The position numbers were made by a program, and so were the translations under genes. The notes below the pieces were generated by a model. The model had not been told where the DNA came from and did not search any database. It saw nothing but the letters and a program-made list of their open reading frames with translations. Shown here piece after piece: positions 1 to 4,788 of a DNA stretch of 8,914 bases. Source of the stretch: Clostridia bacterium (GTDB lineage: Bacteria; Bacillota_E; SLMV01; PUMD01); the NCBI GenBank assembly GCA_007128555.1, contig SKXF01000453.1:1-8914 (forward strand). The letters are read 5' to 3'. The stretch's first letter is position 1. Each line of letters begins with the position of its first letter.

Positions 1-819
1 GCGTGCAAACAGCCGGGCCATGCTGAGGGTCCAGAGCATGGCAAAGGGATTGTCATGGCCGGTGAACACCGAGATCTTGAAAGATACATCAATGCCCAGC
101 TTGTAGAGCATCAGGCCCGCCAGGATGGTGCCGTGATTGATGTTCAGGTACTGCTCGATGCCGTAGCGGGTATAGAAGTAAAGGAGTTCGTCGACCCACT
201 TGTAAACATAGTCATTCGGTTGGCCAATCCCACCGAAATAGCCGGTAATGGTATCCGGCCCGCCGAGGTGGACGTTTGAACCATCGACCCCCTTGGTATC
301 GAGGCTTTCCACGTAACTAGCACCGACAATCTGCATCGCAGCTGCAACGGCAAGGATGTCTCCCTGGTCGTTCTCCTGCTCTACCATCTGGCGGACCCTT
401 ATGTAGCGACCCGGCATGATCTCTTTCCCTGCGACAGCCTGTTTGGCCTCGGCAATGAGCCATGGGAAGTACTGCAGCGCACTGATCTCCAGGGTAACGG
501 CACGGTCCTCCGCAAAGGTCTGGCCAGATGCCCCTTCCCCCAGCACGTTTCGACGGTAATCTGCCACGTCAATAAAAGACCCCGCATCTCTTTGGGCGAT
601 CAGCCATTCCAGGTCCGCCACGTACGGCGACTGACCCTCCCTCAGCTGCTCGAAAAGATGGTCCAGCTGGCGGGCTTCCCTAGCTCTCTTGTTGATCTCG
701 GAGGGCGTCCCGTATTTGTCCACAACCTCCATCAGTGATGCTGTAAGGGGATTTGTGGAACTACCCAGGAACTCATTGACCGTTTCCAGCGCCATCGGAT
801 CTATGGTAAATTTCTTCAT
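1..819 (-). CDS. Conserved-looking soluble protein of unknown function (3' end beyond the window)
   Basis: An uninterrupted minus-strand reading frame of 273 codons starts at ATG 819-817 and is still open at base 1, so the C-terminus is missing. The start is preceded by purine-rich GGGAG and GAGG sites on the minus strand. The protein begins MKKFTIDPMALETVNEFLGS. It has no signal peptide or membrane segment in the visible part, with an acidic, helix-rich first half (about residues 1-130). The second half is rich in glycine and aromatics, with HLGGPDTITGYFGGIGQPND at about residues 187-206, then LNINHGTILAGLMLYKLG and FTGHDNPF. Alternating hydrophobic strands and Gly/Asn turns would suit an alpha/beta enzyme such as a TIM barrel, but that is a guess. 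I do not recognise the family. The composition and lack of stops make a real, conserved gene very likely; the function is open. Confidence 0.85.
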   Translation of the reverse strand, partial: MKKFTIDPMALETVNEFLGSSTNPLTASLMEVVDKYGTPSEINKRAREARQLDHLFEQLREGQSPYVADLEWLIAQRDAGSFIDVADYRRNVLGEGASGQTFAEDRAVTLEISALQYFPWLIAEAKQAVAGKEIMPGRYIRVRQMVEQENDQGDILAVAAAMQIVGASYVESLDTKGVDGSNVHLGGPDTITGYFGGIGQPNDYVYKWVDELLYFYTRYGIEQYLNINHGTILAGLMLYKLGIDVSFKISVFTGHDNPFAMLWTLSMARLFAR

Positions 820-1335
820 TTCCTCGTACTCCCTTCCAAAACACTCTCGCGACACGGTGTTGCGCTTCCGAGGAATATATATTGCTGGCGGGTGACCCCT
901 GCGAACAAGGGTGTTCTATACGCACGGCACGGGTCCCATGGAACCCCGACGTAGCATGTGCGGATCTGCCGGGGCGTTTCATCACGGTGGTAACCAACCG
1001 ACGTCAACACCTGGATCCCAGAACCACCTCGATTCGCATCAATCCATCCTTCACCTTGATCCTTTTGCATGGCCCGAGGTCTGATGGAGCGATCAGACCA
1101 CGTGCTAACACCCGGTCGAGATCTTCGTTGTACGACCCCTGTGGCCCTGGCCCACAACCGAACCTGCGTTCCCTGCTCGGGGGATGTTCCTCCTTGCAGA
1201 TCTCACCTGTTCATGTCCATGCATCCGTATCCCCAGACTCGATCAACCCCCCAGCGTATTCAGGCGAGGTTATTGCGACATCAACCAGAGATCTCATGGG
1301 ATCGCCGAACACCTGGTTCAACACAAACGGCCATG
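820..1335. other. Non-coding stretch between the left-edge gene and the structured-RNA region
   Basis: I find no convincing gene here. Open frames exist on both strands (for example plus 882-1505 and minus 816-1157), but their translations are rich in Arg, Pro, Ser and Cys, lack ribosome binding sites and look like random reading of GC-rich DNA. Visible structure comprises the AT-rich candidate promoter near 876-905, a near-palindrome at 931-946 (GGGTCCCATGGAACCC, one mismatched pair), and a perfect 8-bp inverted repeat with a 6-nt loop at 1078-1099 (GGTCTGAT and ATCAGACC). The hairpin is not followed by a T-run on either strand, so it is not a standard intrinsic terminator. No tRNA or rRNA sequence was recognised. 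Confidence 0.6.
876..905 (-). promoter_or_regulatory. Possible promoter for the left-edge gene
   Basis: On the minus strand, TTCGCA (905-900) lies 18 nt from TATATA (881-876), inside the AT-rich palindrome AATATATATT at 874-883. It is about 57 nt upstream of the ATG at 819. The -10 is the only strongly AT-rich patch in this GC-rich gap; the -35 matches four of six consensus bases. This is consistent with a sigma-A-type promoter but rests on motif resemblance only. Confidence 0.3.
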
Positions 1336-1338
1336 CGG

Positions 1339-1402
1339 CCCTGTTACCTCTCGGAGCGCATGCGCGCCTGAGCGGCCCGCTCGTCCGATCACAGGTAACG
1401 GG
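1339..1402 (+). other. Compact branched-helix element upstream of the OLE candidate
   Basis: CCC plus GTTACCT (1339-1341, 1343-1349) can pair with AGGTAAC plus GGG (1393-1402), giving a 10-bp closing helix with one bulged T at 1342. Inside it lie two hairpins: a GC-rich one at 1353-1368 built on the palindrome GCGCATGCGC, and GAGCG/CGCTC at 1370-1382 with a 3-nt loop. A small TCGG/CCGA hairpin follows at 1403-1413. Together they can fold as a three-way junction. This may be an independent structured RNA, a leader, or a 5' extension of the neighbouring OLE-like RNA. The strand is assumed from the OLE candidate; pairing works on either strand. Confidence 0.4.
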
Positions 1403-1433
1403 TCGGGAACCGATAGGATGCAATCAAAAAGCA

Positions 1434-1454
1434 GGGGCCTCCCCGTCTATTTTC
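1434..1454 (+). terminator. Weak terminator-like hairpin before the OLE candidate
   Basis: GGGG (1434-1437), a CCT loop and CCCC (1441-1444) form a short GC hairpin followed by GTCTATTTT; AAAAAGCAG on the left side faces TTTTCTGC on the right, so the pairing could extend. The stem is only four strong pairs and the T-run is interrupted, so this is a tentative intrinsic terminator for any plus-strand transcript entering from the left. Confidence 0.25.
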
Positions 1455-1489
1455 TGCCATCACTCACCATCTCTTTCGACTCGGCCCAG

Positions 1490-2075
1490 AAAATGTCCTG
1501 CATAAATGCCGAGTAGCTGCGTCCACCGATCTCCCATGAAGTCCCTGCCGGGGGCGAGACCGTCCGACGTCTAGCCTTTCAAAGGCGATCATACATTACG
1601 ATATCGGCGGAAATCCCCTGGCACAGGAGACCAGGAGCCTCAAGTAAGGCCCGGCCTGAGATGGCAGAATACGTCGAGCGAGGAGAAACTCTGGCGGCCT
1701 GTTGATCGCGTAGCAGGATATGACTGCCATGACATCGAACTCTCTTTAGGAACGACCCACTTGGGATTGTCGGATTTCAAGCCCGGTAACCCCCATGCAC
1801 GGGCTTCTGTCGTCTTGGCAGGGGGTATTCGAAGGGGTGAGTGCCTGTGGCATACACCTTTCTGCTGGAACTGCACCTCGGATTTCATGGTCGAGGGAAC
1901 ACCAGCATCAATCGCCCGGGGTGGGCCGTCTTTGGCATACGAAGCGAGCGATGAGCCGCTCTGTAAACTGTCGAGACCTGCCGGATGTTGTCGGGTCCGG
2001 AGAGGGATCTGTGGTCCGGGCTTCACCACAGCACCCTTTGGGCACCACGCAGAGGGGAACAGGCAGCTGACGCGG
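1490..2075 (+). ncRNA. ole: Candidate OLE RNA (ornate, large, extremophilic RNA)
   Basis: About 590 nt without a credible gene lies directly upstream of an RDD-type membrane protein, the size and position expected of OLE RNA, whose gene in extremophilic Bacillota precedes oapA. The stretch is packed with plausible plus-strand helices: 1530-1535/1553-1559 (one bulge), 1574-1578/1582-1586, 1617-1621/1631-1635, 1637-1640/1647-1650, a 7-bp long-range helix ATGGCAG/CTGCCAT (1661-1667/1724-1730), AAGCCCG/CGGGCTT (1779-1785/1800-1806), 1836-1839/1855-1858 enclosing TGCC/GGCA, TGCTGG/CCAGCA (1863-1868/1902-1907) enclosing CCTCG/CGAGG, 1914-1917/1923-1926, GAGCG/CGCTC (1946-1950/1957-1961), CCGGA/TCCGG (1981-1985/1996-2000) and CTGTGGT/ACCACAG (2009-2015/2025-2031). 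OLE RNA is known to associate with the membrane through OapA and is linked to tolerance of stresses such as cold, alcohol and magnesium imbalance. Both ends are approximate. I identify it from context, size and structure, not from a search; another large structured RNA is possible. Confidence 0.7.
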
Positions 2076-2090
2076 CCCATACATACCGAG

Positions 2091-2100
2091 AAAGGAGGTG
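2091..2100 (+). promoter_or_regulatory. Strong ribosome binding site of oapA
   Basis: AAAGGAGGTG matches the anti-Shine-Dalgarno almost perfectly; its GGAGG core ends eight bases before ATG 2107. It decides the start: an in-frame GTG at 2098 lies inside this site and cannot be the initiator. The site directly follows the candidate OLE RNA, so it is presumably on the same transcript or a processed 3' part of it. Confidence 0.85.
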
Positions 2101-2106
2101 TTACGG

Positions 2107-2556
2107 ATGCCTAAAGCTGATCTTTTGAAGAGATTCCTCGCAGCGGTGATAGACAGCGCTATTTCCTACATCCCTTCGTTCATCCCCTTCATCGGGGCGC
2201 TGATTGGTTCTGCATACATGCTGACCAGGGACGCCGTCGTCTACGAGTTGACCCAGAATGAGGACTTCCGGAACCGAAGCATTGGTAAGAAGATCATGGG
2301 GCTTCAGGTTGAGGTGCTGGGCCCTGAGACGGATGTTGACTGGGTGATCTCGATCAAGCGCAATATCCCACTGGCGATCGGTAGCGTTATCATGATCATC
2401 CCAGTGATCGGCTGGGTCATCGGCGGCGCGCTGGGTATTATACTGGGGATCATTGAGCTCGTACTGGTGCTTACCGATGAGTCAGGGCGACGGATTGGCG
2501 ACAAATTCGCCGAGACCCAGGTTATTGAGAGCGAGTCGAAGACGTCGGAAGCTTAA
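2107..2556 (+). CDS. oapA: RDD-family small membrane protein, probable OLE-associated protein A
   Basis: A 149-residue integral membrane protein. The N-terminus has the RDD-type signature of an arginine at the start of the first helix (LLKRFLAAVID: Arg9, Asp16). The first hydrophobic span covers about residues 11-38, then comes a cytosolic loop with RSIGKKIMGLQVEV (57-70), the usual RDD loop motif G-K-x-x-x-G-L-x-V. Two more hydrophobic spans follow at about 87-105 and 106-123, and a charged tail. The start is fixed by the AAAGGAGGTG site eight bases upstream. OapA is the membrane protein that binds OLE RNA and brings it to the membrane; as I recall, family members are somewhat longer (around 20 kDa), so this one is short. 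The assignment to RDD is from motifs; the oapA name depends on the upstream RNA being OLE. Otherwise it would simply be an RDD-family membrane protein of unknown role. Confidence 0.75.
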   Translation: MPKADLLKRFLAAVIDSAISYIPSFIPFIGALIGSAYMLTRDAVVYELTQNEDFRNRSIGKKIMGLQVEVLGPETDVDWVISIKRNIPLAIGSVIMIIPVIGWVIGGALGIILGIIELVLVLTDESGRRIGDKFAETQVIESESKTSEA

Positions 2557-2566
2557 GCTTTCCGTC
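2541..2566 (+). terminator. Possible hairpin at the end of oapA
   Basis: GGAAGC and GCTTTCC flank TTAA at 2547-2563 (one bulged T), giving an eight-pair hairpin once C2546-G2564 is added. It overlaps the oapA stop codon. Only a broken T-rich tail (CTCGTTTCG) follows, so termination here would be inefficient; it may instead protect the mRNA 3' end. Confidence 0.25.
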
Positions 2567-2609
2567 GATCTCGTTTCGCTAGGTTATGGATGGGCAACGT
2601 CAGGACGCC

Positions 2610-2691
2610 GACCCGCGGTGACTCCTGGGATACCTTCAGCGTGTACATGCTTTTCGCGCTTACAGTTGTTCCCAGGAGTCACCGGCGGGTC
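2610..2691. repeat. Long inverted repeat (21 bp arms, 39-nt loop) between convergent genes
   Basis: The left arm 2610-2630 and right arm 2670-2691 are reverse complements apart from a single extra G at 2685. The inner 14 bp (GGTGACTCCTGGGA and TCCCAGGAGTCACC) are perfect, followed by one more pair, the bulge and six further pairs. The loop is 39 nt and contains AGCG/CGCT, which could form a minor inner hairpin. It lies between oapA (plus) and a convergent minus-strand gene, where a bidirectional transcription stop or mRNA-end structure would be expected. There is no T-run after either arm and no transposase nearby. It could also be a member of a dispersed palindromic or MITE-like repeat family, which cannot be judged from one copy. 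Confidence 0.75.
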
Positions 2692-2761
2692 TTTGTGACA
2701 GAACATGATCTCCAGCATCCGTGCGGCCGGGAAGGAGCCCGACCGGGGTGCCAGGAGGAGC

Positions 2762-2980
2762 TCACTCGGTTTCCAAGGTCAACCTGCTGAGGCGAACCCT
2801 CATCTCCCGGTTTTGCTGTTCCAGCTCGCCCACCCGCCGGATCCACCAGGACAGTGCCTCTTTCACGACGGCAATGAGCTCGGCATCCTCGGCCGTCATC
2901 ACGCTCTCGGACGCCGCTACCCGCTCGAGCAGTTCACCCATCTCTTCACATATCTTCATGTCCTTCTCAGCACTTCTCAT
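2762..2980 (-). CDS. Small coiled-coil protein of unknown function
   Basis: A 72-residue, charged, almost wholly helical protein beginning MRSAEKDMKICEEMGELLER. The C-terminal third (about residues 45-70) has heptad-like spacing of Leu, Val and Met among Glu and Arg, so it probably forms a coiled coil; a paired Trp (SWWIRR, about 44-49) precedes it. No signal peptide, membrane span or catalytic motif is seen. The start is supported by GGGAG six bases upstream of the ATG. It lies 133 nt downstream of the TPR gene on the same strand and may share its transcript. Such proteins are often adaptors or regulators, but I do not recognise a family. The good ribosome binding site and sensible composition argue that it is real. 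Confidence 0.65.
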   Translation of the reverse strand: MRSAEKDMKICEEMGELLERVAASESVMTAEDAELIAVVKEALSWWIRRVGELEQQNREMRVRLSRLTLETE

Positions 2981-3027
2981 GGCTCACTCCCACCCCGTGA
3001 GGCATCGATTTTCCAAGAAGATTCCGT

Positions 3028-3046
3028 CCAGGCAGGGGAAGCCTGG
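3028..3046 (-). other. Small hairpin between the TPR gene and the coiled-coil gene
   Basis: CCAGGC (3028-3033) and GCCTGG (3041-3046) form a perfect 6-bp stem with a 7-nt loop in the 133-nt gap between the two minus-strand genes. No T-run follows on the minus strand, so it is more likely an RNA-processing or attenuation element than a full terminator, or chance. Confidence 0.25.
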
Positions 3047-3113
3047 CGTTCCATGGCTCCGCCCTGCCCTCCGGCAATGCCACGTCCTCCCTGTCACAAC
3101 CGGGCAGGTCCCA

Positions 3114-3926
3114 TCACGAGGCCAGCATCCCGCGCAATCTCGCTAGTTCAACCTCACCAGCGATAAAACCAAAGGCCGGCCAGTATGGACCCCGGGTCAC
3201 CGTCTCAAAACACTCTGAGGCCCTGTCCAGGTCGCCTTCCAGCAAGTACTTGCAGCCCAGGCCAAACCCGAGGGTGCCTGCCGGCAAAGGTCCTTCCTTG
3301 GCCAGTTCAAGGATTCCAGCGTCGTCTACGTCACCCCGGAACAGCCGTAACAGGTCGAGGTAGTTCACGTTCTCTGTGACTCCGTCGGGCGTGCCGACGT
3401 TCTCCAACAGGGCCTCGGCCCTCTCCTGCTCGTCCAACCGCCTGAGGGTCAGGTAAAACCAGTAGCTCATCGCCACCTGCTGTTCCGGATCCTCGCACTT
3501 CGGGAGGAAATCCTCATAGACCTCCCTTGCGCCCTCCCAGTCGCCAAGAAGCCATCTTGCCAGGCCCAGGTGATAGCAGATATCGAAGTCCTCGGGATCC
3601 AACTCGAAGGCCCGGGCCATGTCCCTCGCAGCCGGACCGAATCGACGGATTGATAGGTACCTGTGGCCCCGATGCCGGTACAGGCTCGCACTGTCCCCAA
3701 AACGCTCCAGGGCGTCAGAGTACGCGGCGATCGCCTCATGGTAGCGCCAGAGGTACGACAGGCGCCTGCCATACATGACATGGGCGTCTACCCCGTCGGG
3801 ATCCTCGGCCAGTGTCGCCTCCGCCTCGGCAAGATCGCGTTGCAGATGCGCCAGTTCTTCTCCCGTGGCCGGCCTGGCGTAATGTGCCGTGCCAAGTAGT
3901 GAGATCATCTCCGGGCGTTCAGACAT
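3114..3926 (-). CDS. Tetratricopeptide-repeat (TPR) protein, cytoplasmic
   Basis: A 270-residue protein made of helical TPR units. Clear repeats span about residues 46-77 (AHVMYGRRLSYLWRYHEAIA), 80-113 (YRHRGHRYLSIRRFGPAARD, ending FELDPED) and 114-147 (CYHLGLARWLLGDWEGAREV), with weaker units at about 150-183 and 216-245 (LGFGLGCKYLLEGDLDRASE). The Gly/Ala-Tyr/Leu-G-W pattern and the terminal Pro of each unit are typical. There is no signal peptide. The ATG at 3926 has GAGGGG eight bases upstream; the frame can be extended to a TTG at 4004, but that has no support and adds 26 atypical residues. TPRs mediate protein-protein contacts; the partner is unknown. The coiled-coil gene downstream on the same strand is a candidate operon mate. 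Confidence 0.85.
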   Translation of the reverse strand: MSERPEMISLLGTAHYARPATGEELAHLQRDLAEAEATLAEDPDGVDAHVMYGRRLSYLWRYHEAIAAYSDALERFGDSASLYRHRGHRYLSIRRFGPAARDMARAFELDPEDFDICYHLGLARWLLGDWEGAREVYEDFLPKCEDPEQQVAMSYWFYLTLRRLDEQERAEALLENVGTPDGVTENVNYLDLLRLFRGDVDDAGILELAKEGPLPAGTLGFGLGCKYLLEGDLDRASECFETVTRGPYWPAFGFIAGEVELARLRGMLAS

Positions 3927-4332
3927 CCTATGCACCCCTCTCTGATATTGCCACCATCTCCTTGCATCACCATCGCACCTCGGCATATCTTCCGTCAAGC
4001 TCAACGGAATCGCCCCTTATCAGACGGCCATCGGCCACTGCTTCAGCACGAGGCCACGACACCCAGACGCACGTCCATCACACCCGTAGAGGCCCGGGCT
4101 GCCACCCTTGCGCTCTCATGTGGCCTCACTCCGGTCAGACCGCACCCGACAGATATTGGCCCCTCCCGGCAGAGAGTAAATCCGAACGTAACGGGTATCC
4201 TCTTCACCGAGCCCGCAGTGCAGACACCTGCCGGACAGAGCTCTGCCAGCCGGTTGGTCGAGATCAGCCGGCCTACCAGGTGAAGTATGCACGGCGGCTG
4301 AAACGGCACCTGGGAAGGAGATGGGTCAAACC
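3927..4332. other. 406-nt divergent intergenic region, no gene seen
   Basis: This gap lies between the divergent TPR gene and the small secreted protein. Frames on either strand (for example minus 4043-4309) give unstructured Cys/Arg/Pro-rich translations without ribosome binding sites. TTGACG on the minus strand, inside TCAAGC/CGTCAA near 3991-3997, could be a -35 for the TPR gene, but I cannot find a matching -10. CAGCCGG occurs twice near 4247-4271 as a short direct repeat. Otherwise I see nothing. Confidence 0.5.
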
Positions 4333-4719
4333 GTGAGACGCTATCAAACCCACTTCTCCGTATTGGTCGTGGCGGGAATCATCGCCTTTGCACTACTGGG
4401 ACAGCACGATTCCTGGCAGGCTGCCCGTTTCCCCGTATCAGAACGTCCGATGGAGTTCCTGGTCTTTGAAGAAACTCTCACCGTAGGGCAGACCCTGCGG
4501 TTCTACCCCGGCCTCATGTCAGGCACTCAGGGCTCCCTTGAGTTTCATACCCCCAGTGGCCGAAGGATTTCCTGGGATCTTACGGAAAGAAGCGAACCCA
4601 TGGAGTTTCACATTGACAAGACCGGAGTCCACCTCCTTGTGCTGAGGACCGAGGCTACATGCCGATACGCCGCCGAGACGCATCCCGAGATCGAGATCAT
4701 CTGGATGCTCAGCCGCTGA
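4333..4719 (+). CDS. Small secreted or membrane-anchored protein of unknown function
   Basis: A 128-residue protein. The N-terminus MRRYQTHFSV is followed by one hydrophobic span (about residues 9-22, ending in ALLG), acting as a signal peptide or signal anchor. The rest is beta-strand-like: FLVFEETLTVGQTLRFYPG, LEFHTPSGRRISWDL and MEFHIDKTGVHLLVLRTE alternate polar and hydrophobic residues, resembling small beta-sandwich (PPC or GOLD-like) extracellular domains; that resemblance is by eye only. Start choice: an in-frame ATG at 4321 abuts AAGGAG directly with no spacing, so the GTG at 4333, twelve bases after the site, is preferred, though the spacing is long. It converges with the protease gene ending at 4789, 69 nt away. 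The function is unknown; an extracytoplasmic location is likely. Confidence 0.7.
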   Translation: MRRYQTHFSVLVVAGIIAFALLGQHDSWQAARFPVSERPMEFLVFEETLTVGQTLRFYPGLMSGTQGSLEFHTPSGRRISWDLTERSEPMEFHIDKTGVHLLVLRTEATCRYAAETHPEIEIIWMLSR

Positions 4720-4788
4720 CCCACGTACGGAGGAACGGCTCCCGGTGCACGAGGGAAACACAACCACCCATAAAGGATCCCACTGGGC

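Noticed and set aside
882..1505. 207-codon plus-strand open frame in the intergenic region
   Set aside because: The composition (Arg, Pro, Ser, Cys rich) is that of random GC-rich DNA, there is no ribosome binding site, and overlapping frames of similar quality exist.
1640..2080. 146-codon minus-strand open frame
   Set aside because: It lies wholly within the hairpin-dense region interpreted as OLE RNA, has no ribosome binding site and shows no domain-like pattern.
820..2090. tRNA genes in the long non-coding stretch
   Set aside because: No T-loop-like GTTCRA sequence in a cloverleaf setting was found on either strand by eye.
2098..2106. In-frame GTG start three codons upstream of the chosen oapA start
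   Set aside because: It overlaps the AAAGGAGGTG ribosome binding site, so it cannot be the initiator.
1761..2114. Group II intron, SRP RNA or RNase P RNA as alternatives for the structured region
   Set aside because: I could not find the intron 5' GTGCG with a domain V-like hairpin, the SRP core GGTC...GGAAGG...AGCAG, or the RNase P conserved core. OLE fits the size and the neighbouring gene better.
3927..4004. N-terminal extension of the TPR protein to a TTG codon
   Set aside because: ATG 3926 has GAGGGG eight bases upstream; the extension adds 26 Arg/Trp-rich residues and no binding site.
4711..4740. AGCCG/CGGCT inverted repeat after the small secreted protein gene
   Set aside because: It has only five pairs with a 20-nt loop and no T-run, too weak to call a terminator.
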